The translations under genes were made by a program, and so were the position numbers. Below the pieces are notes generated by a model. It did no database searches. It saw only the letters and a list, made by a program, of their open reading frames with translations, and was not told where the DNA came from. Positions 27,922-37,064 of a stretch of 64,000 nt of DNA are shown here, piece after piece. This DNA comes from Chitinophagales bacterium (GTDB lineage Bacteria; Bacteroidota; Bacteroidia; Chitinophagales; Chitinophagaceae). The stretch lies in contig JAFLBI010000002.1 of NCBI GenBank assembly GCA_017303835.1, positions 62,001 to 126,000 on the forward strand, read 5' to 3'. Within the stretch, counting starts at the first letter, position 1; each line of letters starts with the position of its first letter.

Positions 27922-28548
27922 TCAGGCCTGCTTGTATTGCATGATATTGAGCTGGTGGGTGCAGAAATCGTATTCCTGCGTATCGTTGCTGCAAACGATA
28001 ATCAATTTGTTTTTACAATAGTCGCGAATGAGTTGATGGTACAAAGCATAGCCTTGCTGGTCAAGATTGGTACAAGGCTCATCAAGAAGCAATGCAGGTG
28101 TATCTGTAAAAATGGCCTGAGCTAATTTGATGCGCTGCTTCATGCCGCTACTATAATAGCGGATTTGCTTGTCTGCTGCATGCTGCATGCTGATAGCTTC
28201 CAGAATACTATCTGTACTGAATCCAGTTTGAAAGGGTTTGAACTGCTGGTGAAAGTCCAGAAACTCTTTCGCCGTCATTTCTTCAATTAATTCGAGATAT
28301 GGTGCAGCAATAGCTGTTTGCTGAAAGATCAGTTCGTTATCAATGGTTGTATCATTATTGGAATACACACATTGTCCTTCGCTAGGATTCATGGCACCGG
28401 CAATGACCTGTAGTAGCGTGCTTTTACCACTACCATTGGCACCAATGATGGCATAGGATTGTCCTTGCTCAAAGACATAGCTTAACCTACGGAAGATCCA
28501 TTCCCTGTTGAATCGTTTACCTGCATCGGCTAAGCGGATGGTGATCAT
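27922..28548 (-). CDS. ABC transporter ATP-binding protein without a visible permease
   Basis: A 208-residue stand-alone ABC ATPase. Walker A is GANGSGKST (about 40), the signature is YSSGMKQRI and Walker B is ALLLDEPCTNLDQ. The small size is like CcmA-type or short export ATPases. No permease gene is within reach on this strand. It starts 6 bases after lpxA, so it is probably expressed with the lipid A genes. Partner and substrate are unknown. Confidence 0.9.
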   Translation of the reverse strand: MITIRLADAGKRFNREWIFRRLSYVFEQGQSYAIIGANGSGKSTLLQVIAGAMNPSEGQCVYSNNDTTIDNELIFQQTAIAAPYLELIEEMTAKEFLDFHQQFKPFQTGFSTDSILEAISMQHAADKQIRYYSSGMKQRIKLAQAIFTDTPALLLDEPCTNLDQQGYALYHQLIRDYCKNKLIIVCSNDTQEYDFCTHQLNIMQYKQA

Positions 28549-28554
28549 GCTGAA

Positions 28555-29352
28555 TTAATCTTCGTCTGTAGCGCCTTTGGTGAAGCGCTTAATAATACCT
28601 CGGCCACTTTCGCGAATAAAAGTCAGGATTTCATCGCGTTCATCACTGGCACTCACTTCTTCTTCAATGTATTCCAAAGCCTGAGATGTATTCATGCCTT
28701 TGTTGTAGATGATGCGGTAGATATCAAGGATATGGTTGATTTGATTGTGGCTAAATCCTCTGCGCTTCAAACCCACACTATTTACACCGCCATAGCTCAA
28801 AGGTGTGCGTACTGCTTTGATATAAGGCGGTACATCTTTGCTCACGAGACTACCTCCGCCGATATAGGCATGCTGTCCGATATTGACAAACTGGTGAACA
28901 GCAGAAACACCGGCAATGATGGCCCAATCACCCATAGTTACATGGCCTGCCATTTGTGAGCTGTTACTGATGATGCAATTATTGCCAACAATACAATCAT
29001 GTGCAATATGGCTGTATGCCATAATCAAGCAATTGCTACCAACTTTTGTTCTGCCTCTATCGTTGGTACCTCTATTGATGGTTACAAATTCACGGATGGT
29101 GGTATTGTCACCTACTTCGGCGGTGGTTTTTTCACCGCTAAACTTCAAATCCTGAGGAACAGCACCCAAAACAGCACCTGGGAAGATGCGGCAGTTCTTA
29201 CCAATGCGTGTACCATCCATGATGGTTACATTACTGCCAATCCAGGTGCCCTCGCCAATCACTACGTCACCATGAATCACCGTGAAGGGATCGATTTTTA
29301 CGTTGGGCGCAATTTTGGCGTTAGGGTCTATGTAGGTAAAAGGATGTGTCAT
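28555..29352 (-). CDS. lpxA: UDP-N-acetylglucosamine O-acyltransferase
   Basis: A 265-residue cytoplasmic enzyme that begins lipid A synthesis by acylating UDP-GlcNAc at the 3-OH. The first two thirds are left-handed beta-helix hexapeptide repeats (for example VVIGEGTWIGSNVTIMDG). The catalytic His lies in MAYSHIAHDCIVGNN. The helical C-terminal domain carries GLKRRGFS. The length is normal (about 260). It lies 26 bases after lpxC-fabZ. Confidence 0.96.
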   Translation of the reverse strand: MTHPFTYIDPNAKIAPNVKIDPFTVIHGDVVIGEGTWIGSNVTIMDGTRIGKNCRIFPGAVLGAVPQDLKFSGEKTTAEVGDNTTIREFVTINRGTNDRGRTKVGSNCLIMAYSHIAHDCIVGNNCIISNSSQMAGHVTMGDWAIIAGVSAVHQFVNIGQHAYIGGGSLVSKDVPPYIKAVRTPLSYGGVNSVGLKRRGFSHNQINHILDIYRIIYNKGMNTSQALEYIEEEVSASDERDEILTFIRESGRGIIKRFTKGATDED

Positions 29353-29378
29353 AAATGAAGTTGGTGCGGGTTGTCGGA

Positions 29379-30785
29379 TTATCCGCGTTTAACTAATTGA
29401 GCAACCAGATCGGCTTCAGTAGCTACTTTACCACCTACATAAACAGATCCGTGCATTTCGCAAATACCGCGGCGGATAGGTGCAGTCATCTCTAATTTGA
29501 GAATCATGGTATCGCCGGGCACTACTTTCTGTTTGAATTTACAATTATCTATTTTCAAAAAATAGGTGTCATACTGGCCTTCAGGCATGGCGTTGATGGC
29601 AAGGATACCACCGGTTTGTGCCAAGGCCTCTACCTGTAATACACCGGGCATTACCGGATTGCCGGGAAAATGTCCTTGGAAAAACCATTCGTTGAATGTG
29701 ACATTCTTGATACCAACGATATGCTTGTCTGTTAATTCAGTGATCTTATCAACCAACAAGAATGGGAATCTGTGCGGGAGTGTCTTCTCAATTTTTTCCA
29801 AATTGTACACAGGCGGCATGGTTGGATCGTACACAGGCACATCCTTTACATGCTTATTCTTCTTGATGTATTGCTTGATCTTTTTTGCAAACTCTACATT
29901 GCTGCTATGGCCGGGTCTGTTGGCAATAATTCTGGCTTTGATGGGATAACCAATCAGGGCTAAATCACCTACAACATCCAAGAGTTTGTGTCTTGCTGGT
30001 TCGTTAGGGAAACGCAGTTCCAGATTATTCAAATAACCCTCACTCTTCACTTCTACTTTCTCACGCTTGAAAATTTTGGCCAAGCGGCTCATCTCATCGT
30101 CTGTTACCGGCTTATCTACAACAACAATTGCATTATTGATATCGCCGCCCTTGATGAGGTCGTTATCCAACAACATTTCCAGTTCATGCAGGAAACAGAA
30201 AGTTCTGCATGGTGCAATTTCATTTCTGAAATCGCGCATCGTTTTTAAGCCAGCGTGCTGGGTGCCCAATACCGGGCTATTGAAATCGATCAGCGTAGTG
30301 ATCTGGTAATCCATAGCTGGCATGGCCACCATTTCTACACGCTTTCCTTCATCGTAATGGAAAATATTTTCGTCAATGCTGTACCAAGCTTTTGCTGCTT
30401 CTTGTTCCAGCACACCCGCTTTTTCAATCAGCTCAATAAAGGGCATGGAGCTACCATCCATGATGGGAATTTCAGGGCCGTTCAATTCAATGAGGCAGTT
30501 ATCAACCCCCATACCTACCAATGCAGCCAATACGTGCTCAACAGTGCTCACTTTGGCATCGCCTACTTGCAGGGTGGTGCCGCGGCTGGTATCGGTTACC
30601 AGGTCGCAATCGGCTTTAATAATGGGTTGATTGGGCAGATCGATACGCTGAAAATGGATACCAAATCCGGGATTGGCCGGTTTCAGCGTCATATCTACCA
30701 GAATACCCGTGTGCAGACCTGTACCGCTGATGCTCACCGAGCTGGCCAGGGTATGCTGCATATCGGGATTGAAGTGTTTGTCCAT
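29379..30785 (-). CDS. lpxC/fabZ: Fused LpxC deacetylase / FabZ dehydratase
   Basis: A 468-residue bifunctional enzyme. Residues about 1-300 are LpxC, the zinc deacetylase committing UDP-acyl-GlcNAc to lipid A, with SGTGLHTG at the start, zinc-site STVEHVLAAL and a second His in PARHKLLDVVGDL. Residues about 320-468 are FabZ, the 3-hydroxyacyl-ACP dehydratase, with catalytic His in QGHFPGNPVMPG. This fusion is typical of Bacteroidota. The frame continues upstream to 30815, but the ATG at 30785 or the one at 30761 fits LpxC N-termini better. It lies between lpxD and lpxA. Confidence 0.95.
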   Translation of the reverse strand: MDKHFNPDMQHTLASSVSISGTGLHTGILVDMTLKPANPGFGIHFQRIDLPNQPIIKADCDLVTDTSRGTTLQVGDAKVSTVEHVLAALVGMGVDNCLIELNGPEIPIMDGSSMPFIELIEKAGVLEQEAAKAWYSIDENIFHYDEGKRVEMVAMPAMDYQITTLIDFNSPVLGTQHAGLKTMRDFRNEIAPCRTFCFLHELEMLLDNDLIKGGDINNAIVVVDKPVTDDEMSRLAKIFKREKVEVKSEGYLNNLELRFPNEPARHKLLDVVGDLALIGYPIKARIIANRPGHSSNVEFAKKIKQYIKKNKHVKDVPVYDPTMPPVYNLEKIEKTLPHRFPFLLVDKITELTDKHIVGIKNVTFNEWFFQGHFPGNPVMPGVLQVEALAQTGGILAINAMPEGQYDTYFLKIDNCKFKQKVVPGDTMILKLEMTAPIRRGICEMHGSVYVGGKVATEADLVAQLVKRG

Positions 30786-30903
30786 GCCTATGAATTGTAC
30801 AATACTGATTATCAATGAATAGAGACGCGAAATTAGCCGCTATTGCAGCTTGGTCGCATCGTAAGTCAGCAAAAATAAGTTAAACAATGGGGCGGGACGA
30901 ATT

Positions 30904-31956
30904 TCAGGCGTTCAATCTTTCCGCCTGTAGCTGGGCAACCAGCTTTTCCAATTCCTTCACTTTTCGCTCCAATTCGGGCAGGTTTCTGCTAACTGCCTGA
31001 GAACGAAGGAAGGAAGTGTGGTCGTATGCCGGGTTGCCATTCACCGCTGTATTAGGTTCCTTGATACTCTTTGTTATGCCGCTTTTACCGTTGATACGAG
31101 TTTTATCGGCAATAGTGATATGCCCTACAACACCGGCCTGGCCACCGATCATGACGTATTTGCCCACTTTGGTGCTGCCGCTGATGCCCGTTTGGGCGGC
31201 AATAACGGTATTCTGACCGATTTCTACATTATGGGCTATCTGTACTAGGTTATCGAGTTTCACACCCTTGCGGATGATGGTGGAACCCATGGTTGCTCTA
31301 TCAATCGTGGTATTGGCGCCAATCTCTACCTGATCTTCTATTACTACATTGCCTAATTGAGGCACTTTCTGATAAGTGCCATCTGCCTGAGGTGCAAAGC
31401 CAAAACCATCACTGCCAATGACAGCACCTGCATGAACGATTACATGATCGCCAATGACACAGTCTTGGTAAATTTTCACACCAGCGTGAATGACCACCTG
31501 CTTACCAATTTGCACACGTTCTCCAATAAAGCTGCCGGGATGAATTTTGCTGCCTTCACCAATGCTGGCCTGCTTGCCGATATAGGCAAATGCACCTACA
31601 TAGACATTCTTGCCTACTGTGGCTGTTTCTGCTATAAAACTAGGATGTTCAATACCCGTTAATTGCTGTGCCTGTAATTCCTGATACTTGGCCATCAGTG
31701 AAGCGAATGCGGAGTATGGGTCTTGTACGCGAATCAGGGTAGCTGCAATGGGCTGCTTCAGTGCTAATGCTGCATGAATGATGACGATAGATGCCTGCGT
31801 GCTGTAGAGGTATTCCTCGTATTTGGGATTGGCCAGAAATGCCAGTTGTCCGGCACGGGCTTCTTCAATTTTACCAAAGGAGGCTACAGATGCTTGTGCA
31901 TCGCCCTCAACTTGTCCGCCAGTCATCATGGCGATCTGCGCAGCTGTAAATTGCAT
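30904..31956 (-). CDS. lpxD: UDP-3-O-acylglucosamine N-acyltransferase
   Basis: A 350-residue enzyme for the third step of lipid A synthesis. The N-terminal uridine-binding domain (about 1-100) is followed by a left-handed beta-helix of hexapeptides (for example [10 protein letters not shown] and [18 protein letters not shown], the latter holding the catalytic His) and a C-terminal coiled helix ([16 protein letters not shown]). Length is usual. It is about 31 bases from the HD-domain gene and about 118 bases before the lpxC start. Confidence 0.96.
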   Translation of the reverse strand: MQFTAAQIAMMTGGQVEGDAQASVASFGKIEEARAGQLAFLANPKYEEYLYSTQASIVIIHAALALKQPIAATLIRVQDPYSAFASLMAKYQELQAQQLTGIEHPSFIAETATVGKNVYVGAFAYIGKQASIGEGSKIHPGSFIGERVQIGKQVVIHAGVKIYQDCVIGDHVIVHAGAVIGSDGFGFAPQADGTYQKVPQLGNVVIEDQVEIGANTTIDRATMGSTIIRKGVKLDNLVQIAHNVEIGQNTVIAAQTGISGSTKVGKYVMIGGQAGVVGHITIADKTRINGKSGITKSIKEPNTAVNGNPAYDHTSFLRSQAVSRNLPELERKVKELEKLVAQLQAERLNA

Positions 31957-31987
31957 AAATGCTGATTAGTGACAGTATTGCAGCGGT

Positions 31988-33199
31988 TTACCGCAATGAA
32001 CAAATGTAGAATTTTTTAACGGGTGCCGATAGGTTTTGCTGGATCAAGGCATTGTCTACTTCAGAGATATCTTTTACACTGCCATCTCGGTACAAAATAT
32101 TGATGCGTTCGTCTTTTGTCTGATACATGGTATTGCTTGCGTCGCCTGTAAACACAAAATTGGCAGCATCTTCCAGAGAAGTACCCAATTGTTGGGCAGC
32201 TTTTTCTTGCAGCGATTGTACCAAAGCTGGTTCTGGCGGATTGGGTGAAATGGTGATTTTTAGCAGACTTCTATTCAGCAACATCGTACAGAGTTGGCTA
32301 AGCACTTTGTCCGGATGGTTGGCCCATTTCTTAACTGCAAAGCTGATATCGGCATCATCTAATAAGCAAAACTTCGAAAGCGAAAATGCATCCATCTTAC
32401 CCGAGTAGGTGAAAAAGAAATAATCCAGTGTGCCGCCTGTTGTAATCTCTGTATCCCCCATGGTAACAAGCTTTCTTGCCCGATCTAGAATATGCACCAG
32501 CATTTTCTCTGCCGCCAAAACAGTCTTGTGCAAATACACTTGCCAGTACATGAGTCTGCGTGCAACTAAAAACTTCTCAATACTATAAATACCTTTTTCT
32601 TCCACCATTAATTGGCCTTCATGCACCACCAACATTTTGATGATACGGTCATAACCAATCACACCTTCATTTACGCCGGTAAAAAAGCTGTCGCGTGTGA
32701 GGTAATCCAAACGGTCCACATCCAGCTGTCCGCTGATGAGTTGGTGCAGGAATTTTTTCGGGTATTGATCGGTGAAAATAGCAATGGCCATATCCAGCGC
32801 ACCATCAAACTCCTGATTCATTGCCTGCATGATTTGTAGACTCAAGGTTTCATGATGCACATCTTGAATCAATACGTGTTCCAAGGCGTGTGAGAATGGT
32901 CCATGACCAATATCGTGCAATAGTATCGCAGCTTTGGCTGCCAATGCTTCTTCTTCTGTAATAACAACACCCTTTGCCTTCAGCTCAGTAACGGCATTGC
33001 ACATCAGATGATAGGCGCCAAGCGAATGATGCAGTCTGGTATGTACGGCGCCAGGGTAAACAAGGTAGGCCATGGCCATCTGGTGAATGCGTCTTAAGCG
33101 CTGATAATATGGGTGTGTGATGATGCGAAACAGCAGGGGATGATCAATGGTGATAAATCCGTGCACTGGGTCGTTGATGATCTTTCTTTTCGCGGTCAT
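31988..33199 (-). CDS. HD-domain phosphohydrolase
   Basis: A 403-residue metal-dependent phosphohydrolase of the SAMHD1/dGTPase-like group. The N-terminus INDPVHGFI is typical. The metal site is H...HD...D: RLHHSLGAYHLM (about 57-68), LLHDIGHGPFSHALEH (about 93-108) and QLDVDRLDYL (about 158). The substrate, perhaps dNTPs, is not proven. It is first in the run leading to lpxD, lpxC-fabZ and lpxA, and divergent from porX. Confidence 0.9.
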   Translation of the reverse strand: MTAKRKIINDPVHGFITIDHPLLFRIITHPYYQRLRRIHQMAMAYLVYPGAVHTRLHHSLGAYHLMCNAVTELKAKGVVITEEEALAAKAAILLHDIGHGPFSHALEHVLIQDVHHETLSLQIMQAMNQEFDGALDMAIAIFTDQYPKKFLHQLISGQLDVDRLDYLTRDSFFTGVNEGVIGYDRIIKMLVVHEGQLMVEEKGIYSIEKFLVARRLMYWQVYLHKTVLAAEKMLVHILDRARKLVTMGDTEITTGGTLDYFFFTYSGKMDAFSLSKFCLLDDADISFAVKKWANHPDKVLSQLCTMLLNRSLLKITISPNPPEPALVQSLQEKAAQQLGTSLEDAANFVFTGDASNTMYQTKDERINILYRDGSVKDISEVDNALIQQNLSAPVKKFYICSLR

Positions 33200-33227
33200 G
33201 CTGTTGGGGCTTTGTTAAAGCAGTGAA

Positions 33228-33235
33228 CAAATGTA
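33228..33235 (-). promoter_or_regulatory. -7 promoter box for the HD-domain/lpx run
   Basis: On the minus strand TACATTTG matches TANNTTTG exactly, 28 bases before the ATG at 33199. The -33 element is weak. Confidence 0.45.
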
Positions 33236-33255
33236 CAATTTCAACACCGATCCGA

Positions 33256-33263
33256 TACTTTTG
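33256..33263 (+). promoter_or_regulatory. -7 promoter box for porX
   Basis: TACTTTTG matches TANNTTTG exactly and gives a leader of about 50 bases before the porX ATG at 33318. It is back-to-back with the box of the divergent HD-domain gene. Confidence 0.45.
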
Positions 33264-33317
33264 AACAAACAGCGCCTATCGCCCAATACTACCCAATCTT
33301 TCAAGTACATTCACGAT

Positions 33318-34883
33318 ATGAGTAATGCAACAATTCTCTGGGTAGATGATGAAATCGAAAGCCTGCAATCACAAAAGCTTTTTTTAGAAAGCAAGGGCTA
33401 TACTGTTACCACTTTTACCAATGGGTTTGATGCAGTAGATTTTGTGCAAGCGAATCACGTTGATGTGGTCTTGCTCGATGAAAGCATGCCCGGCATTACG
33501 GGGTTGGAAACGCTTACACGAATTAAAGCAGTGCGACAGCATTTGCCTGTGGTGATGATTACCCGTAATGAAACAGAGAATCTGATGAATGAAGCGATTG
33601 GTAGTCAGATTACGGATTATCTCATCAAACCGGTAAATCCCAATCAGGTGTTGTTGAGCTTGAAAAAGATTCTTGAGAACAGAAAACTGGTTGCTGAGAA
33701 AACCAATACAGCGTATCAACAACAGTTTCGCGATTTGTTCATGGCTTTACAGGATAATCCGGGTTACAGAGAATGGATGGATATCTACAAGCGATTGGTG
33801 TATTGGGAACTGGAGATGGAGAAGAGTGATAGTCCCGAAATGCGGGAAGTATTACAATCACAGAAAGATGAAGCAAACACGGCATTCTTCAAATACATCA
33901 GCAAGCATTATGCTGAGTGGATCAATAATAAAGCAGCTGATGCTCCGGTGATGAGTCACCAATTAATGCAGTACAAAGTGTTACCGCATGTAGAGAAAGG
34001 AATTTCTACTTTCTTCATCCTCATAGATAACCTGCGTTTCGATCAGTGGAAAGCCATACAGCCAATTTTCGCAGAGAGTTTTCGCATATTGGAAGAAGAA
34101 ACTTTCTTTAGCATTTTGCCAACTGCAACGCAATACAGTCGTAATGCAATTTGTGCCGGCTTATTACCACTGCAGATTCATCAGCAGTTCCCGAATGAAT
34201 GGAAACATGATGATGATGAGGGCGGAAAAAATATGAGTGAGGAATTGTTTCTGCGTGCGCAGCTAAAGCGATTGAAGAAAGAAGATATCCGTCTCAGTTA
34301 TACCAAAGTGCTCAATCATGCAGACGGGCAACAACTGGTGAATAATGTCCACAATCTCTTAGGCAATGAGTTGAATGTAATTGTCTACAATTTTGTGGAC
34401 ATGCTCAGCCATGCGCGTACAGAAATGGAAGTATTGAAAGAGTTGGCAGCAGATGAAACCAGTTATCGCAGTTTAACCAAGAGTTGGTTTGAACATAGTC
34501 CGCTACACCAAGCATTGAAAAAAATTGCTGATAAGCCCATCCGTATTGTGCTAGCAACTGATCATGGTAGTGTGCGCGTGAATACACCGTATAAGGTGCA
34601 AGGTGATAAACAAACCACGGCCAATCTGCGGTACAAGCATGGCCGTAACCTGAATTATGAACCCAAGGAAGTTTTGGCATTCAGAGATCCTAAGGAAGCT
34701 GGACTGCCCGTGCCGGGTATCAACTCTTCGTACATTTTCGCTAAGGAAGATGGCTATCTCTGTTATCCCAACAATTACAACCACTTTGTACAGTATTACC
34801 GCAATACGTTTCAGCATGGCGGGGTGAGTTTGGAGGAAATGATCATTCCGGTGATCAAAATGGCATCTAAAACAGCTATTTAA
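33318..34883 (+). CDS. porX: PorX, response regulator with alkaline-phosphatase-like effector
   Basis: A 521-residue regulator of the type IX secretion system. Residues 1-125 are a receiver domain with acidic DDE (10-12), phosphoacceptor Asp 54 (VVLLDESMPG) and Lys in YLIKPVNP. A helical linker leads to an alkaline-phosphatase-superfamily domain (about 200-520) with nucleophile Thr in TATQYSRNA and metal ligands in DNLRFDQW and ATDHGS. Family members hydrolyse oligonucleotide second messengers. The ATG at 33318 is preferred over an upstream start at 33231 because it begins the receiver directly and follows the -7 box. T9SS cargo is encoded elsewhere in the window (5202 and 58915 genes). Confidence 0.94.
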   Translation: MSNATILWVDDEIESLQSQKLFLESKGYTVTTFTNGFDAVDFVQANHVDVVLLDESMPGITGLETLTRIKAVRQHLPVVMITRNETENLMNEAIGSQITDYLIKPVNPNQVLLSLKKILENRKLVAEKTNTAYQQQFRDLFMALQDNPGYREWMDIYKRLVYWELEMEKSDSPEMREVLQSQKDEANTAFFKYISKHYAEWINNKAADAPVMSHQLMQYKVLPHVEKGISTFFILIDNLRFDQWKAIQPIFAESFRILEEETFFSILPTATQYSRNAICAGLLPLQIHQQFPNEWKHDDDEGGKNMSEELFLRAQLKRLKKEDIRLSYTKVLNHADGQQLVNNVHNLLGNELNVIVYNFVDMLSHARTEMEVLKELAADETSYRSLTKSWFEHSPLHQALKKIADKPIRIVLATDHGSVRVNTPYKVQGDKQTTANLRYKHGRNLNYEPKEVLAFRDPKEAGLPVPGINSSYIFAKEDGYLCYPNNYNHFVQYYRNTFQHGGVSLEEMIIPVIKMASKTAI

Positions 34884-34929
34884 GCAGGTCTTGTGGATAA
34901 TTCGCCTGCCTCTAAACCCGCATCCCGCT

Positions 34930-34937
34930 TATTTTTG
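34930..34937 (+). promoter_or_regulatory. -7 promoter box before the 89-residue protein gene
   Basis: TATTTTTG, an exact TANNTTTG, lies 36 bases before the ATG. A good AAGGAG ribosome site (about 34959-34964) stands out, as such sites are rare in Bacteroidota. Confidence 0.4.
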
Positions 34938-34973
34938 AATCCGTACCTGTTATTCCAAAAGGAGTAAGCAACT

Positions 34974-35243
34974 ATGAAATACACGCAAGGCACTTTAGAT
35001 AAATTGGAAGATATTTTGGGCGAATCTGATTATGTGGTTCGCTATGAGCGCGGCACATTTCAAAGCGGCTGGTGTTTGCTTGAGGCTAGAAGAATTGTGG
35101 TGCTCAATAAATTCCTGAACGTAGAAGGTAGAATCAATACACTGCTGGAATTGATTCCGCAGTTGAATATTGAATTTGATAAGCTCACCCACGAGAGTCA
35201 GAAACTCTATGATGAGGTGATCAAGCATTCAGCTGTAGCATAA
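34974..35243 (+). CDS. Small conserved-looking protein, unknown
   Basis: An 89-residue cytoplasmic protein beginning MKYTQGTLDKLEDILGESDY. A short beta region (VVRYERGTFQSGWCLLE) is followed by amphipathic helices (INTLLELIPQL and FDKLTHESQKLY). No signal, membrane segment or catalytic motif is seen. It sits between porX and an MBL hydrolase with its own promoter box and a good ribosome-binding site, which supports it being real. Function is unknown. Confidence 0.75.
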   Translation: MKYTQGTLDKLEDILGESDYVVRYERGTFQSGWCLLEARRIVVLNKFLNVEGRINTLLELIPQLNIEFDKLTHESQKLYDEVIKHSAVA

Positions 35244-35270
35244 GGCAGCTTTATTCGTTACTTTAGCGGT

Positions 35271-36047
35271 GTGAAATGTCCGCCGCTTACCATTACATTT
35301 TTAGGTACAGGCACCAGTACAGGTGTGCCCATGGTGGCATGTGATTGTGCTGTGTGCAGGTCTGATGATATGCGCGACAAGCGACTACGTACCAGCATTC
35401 TGGTACAGTCAGCAACTACCACTTTTGTGGTGGATACCACGCCCGATTTTCGTTATCAGATGTTGCGCATTCAGAACAAGAAGTTGGATGCAGTTTTATA
35501 CACCCATCCGCACAAGGATCATATAGCAGGTTTGGATGATGTGCGTGCCTATAATTATATCCAGCAGAAAAGTATGGATATCTATGCCAATACTTTAACG
35601 GAAGAAGCTTTACGAAGAGAGTATTATTATGCTTTCTCCGATACCAAATACCCGGGTGTTCCCCAACTGAACCTCAACACCATTGATGAGCAACTATTTT
35701 ACATTGGCGATATTCCGGTAATACCGATTGTGGTATGGCACTTGAAAATGCCGGTCTATGGTTTTCGCTTTGGTGATTTTACGTATATCACAGATGCCAA
35801 TCGGATTGATGCTGATGAGTTGGCGAAAGTGCGTGGCTCAAAACTGATGGTTGTAAATGCTTTGCGCAGAGAGCCGCATCTCTCGCATTTTACATTGAGT
35901 GAAGCAGTAACTTTAGTACAAGACCTTGGTGTACCGGAAGCGTATTTCACGCATATTAGTCACCAGTTAGGCAAATACACGGATGTCAGTCAGGAATTAC
36001 CAGCCGGTATTCATCTGGCATACGATGGTTTACAACTCCATGTTTAG
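35271..36047 (+). CDS. MBL-fold metallo-hydrolase (PhnP/RNase Z-like)
   Basis: A 258-residue metallo-beta-lactamase-fold hydrolase. It opens with ITFLGTGTSTGVPMVAC, and a four-Cys-like cluster (CDCAVC) is seen near residue 25. The metal motif is THPHKDHIAGLDD (HXHXDH, about 78-90). A later acidic ligand lies in YITDANRID and a His in FTHISHQLG. The layout resembles PhnP-like phosphodiesterases. The start is a GTG at 35271; no closer ATG fits. It lies 27 bases after the small-protein gene. Confidence 0.9.
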   Translation: MKCPPLTITFLGTGTSTGVPMVACDCAVCRSDDMRDKRLRTSILVQSATTTFVVDTTPDFRYQMLRIQNKKLDAVLYTHPHKDHIAGLDDVRAYNYIQQKSMDIYANTLTEEALRREYYYAFSDTKYPGVPQLNLNTIDEQLFYIGDIPVIPIVVWHLKMPVYGFRFGDFTYITDANRIDADELAKVRGSKLMVVNALRREPHLSHFTLSEAVTLVQDLGVPEAYFTHISHQLGKYTDVSQELPAGIHLAYDGLQLHV

Positions 36048-36072
36048 CCTCCTTTGAAGCAAAACTTGTGTT

Positions 36073-36978
36073 ATGCTGAAAAGGATTATTCGCGACTATT
36101 TCTATTTTTCCAAGCGCGAGCGCAATGCGCTAATTGTTCTTGTCTTAATTACAGGTGCGTTTTATGCATGGCCCTATTTCTATGAAGTAAAACGAGATCC
36201 ACCTTTAACGGATGTGGAATTGTTAGCAATAGCAAAACAATTGCAGGAGGAAAATCATAGCAACACTAATCATACATCTGCTAATTTTTCTAACAACATA
36301 CCTGCTGCCACAGTACCTGCACAGTTATTTGCTTTTGATCCCAATACTTTGGATGAAGCAGGTTTTGTGCGCTTGGGTTTGCCGCCAAGGACAGCGCGTA
36401 CCATCATCAATTACCGTAGTAAGGGCGGACGATTCCGAAAGCCGGATGATTTACGCAAGATCTATACGCTAAGACCGGAAGATGCAGACCGATTGGTGCC
36501 CTATGTGAGGATTGCCGGAATGCAACAAGAATCGAGTGGCTATATTGCTCAGCGAAGCGAGGTAAAGCCGCTAACCCGAATAGATATTAATGCTACAGAT
36601 GCAGCAACATTAGAACAATTGCCGGGCATTGGTCAAGTGTTATCTGAACGTATTGTTCGCTACCGCGAAGCACTAGGTGGGTTTTATTCTGTGCAGCAGT
36701 TGAAAGAAGTGAGTGGTATCAGTGAGCAGTTGTTTGAGCAGATACGTGCGCAATTGGTTTTGAAGTCGGGCTCGCATCAGCGATGGTCTTTGGCGGAGGT
36801 AAACAAAGAAACATTGAGTCAGCATCCGTATTGTAGCAAGGCAACTGCCGATGCTATCATACGATTCAGGCAATCCAAAGGGGTGATTCAATCTGTGGAT
36901 GAATTGAAAAGTATACCGGATATCCGACCAGAGATCATTGTTCGATTACTACCGTATTTAAAAACAGATACAGATTAA
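36073..36978 (+). CDS. Membrane-anchored helix-hairpin-helix (ComEA-like) protein
   Basis: A 301-residue protein with one N-terminal transmembrane helix (about 17-37) after a basic stretch (FSKRERN), then a linker and three helix-hairpin-helix units. These are near 95-140 (GLPPRTARTIINYRSKGGRF), 175-220 (LEQLPGIGQVLSERIVRYRE) and 240-290 (ATADAIIRFRQSKG). The fold binds DNA without sequence specificity. It resembles ComEA-type DNA receptors, facing the periplasm, but uptake genes are not beside it. Confidence 0.88.
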   Translation: MLKRIIRDYFYFSKRERNALIVLVLITGAFYAWPYFYEVKRDPPLTDVELLAIAKQLQEENHSNTNHTSANFSNNIPAATVPAQLFAFDPNTLDEAGFVRLGLPPRTARTIINYRSKGGRFRKPDDLRKIYTLRPEDADRLVPYVRIAGMQQESSGYIAQRSEVKPLTRIDINATDAATLEQLPGIGQVLSERIVRYREALGGFYSVQQLKEVSGISEQLFEQIRAQLVLKSGSHQRWSLAEVNKETLSQHPYCSKATADAIIRFRQSKGVIQSVDELKSIPDIRPEIIVRLLPYLKTDTD

Positions 36979-36998
36979 CATTTTCCAGCATAAAGAAA

Positions 36999-37029
36999 TT
37001 TGGCTGTATCAAAAGAGCCCCTATTTTTG
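36999..37029 (+). promoter_or_regulatory. Perfect Bacteroidota promoter of the acyl-CoA dehydrogenase gene
   Basis: TTTG (36999-37002), exactly 19 bases, then TATTTTTG (37022-37029): a full match to TTTG-N19-TANNTTTG. The start point is expected near 37033. Confidence 0.8.
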
Positions 37030-37037
37030 CTCCCGAG

Positions 37038-37061
37038 AAACTAACTAACGATTGTTTGTTT
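37038..37061. promoter_or_regulatory. Operator-like palindrome at the transcription start
   Basis: AAACTAACTAAC is followed directly by GATTGTTTGTTT, an imperfect 24-bp palindrome with 9 of 12 paired positions. It has the 4-base rhythm (ACTNACTNAC) seen in some TetR-family operators. Lying just after the -7 box, it would block transcription when bound. No regulator gene is adjacent. Confidence 0.4.
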
Positions 37062-37064
37062 TCA

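Noticed and set aside
30255..30818. 187-residue plus-strand frame opposite lpxC-fabZ
   Set aside because: It is the mirror of a strongly conserved gene, has no family features and no promoter.
34887..34911. GCAGG / CCTGC hairpin after porX
   Set aside because: Only five base pairs with a long loop and no T-tract; too weak to call a terminator.
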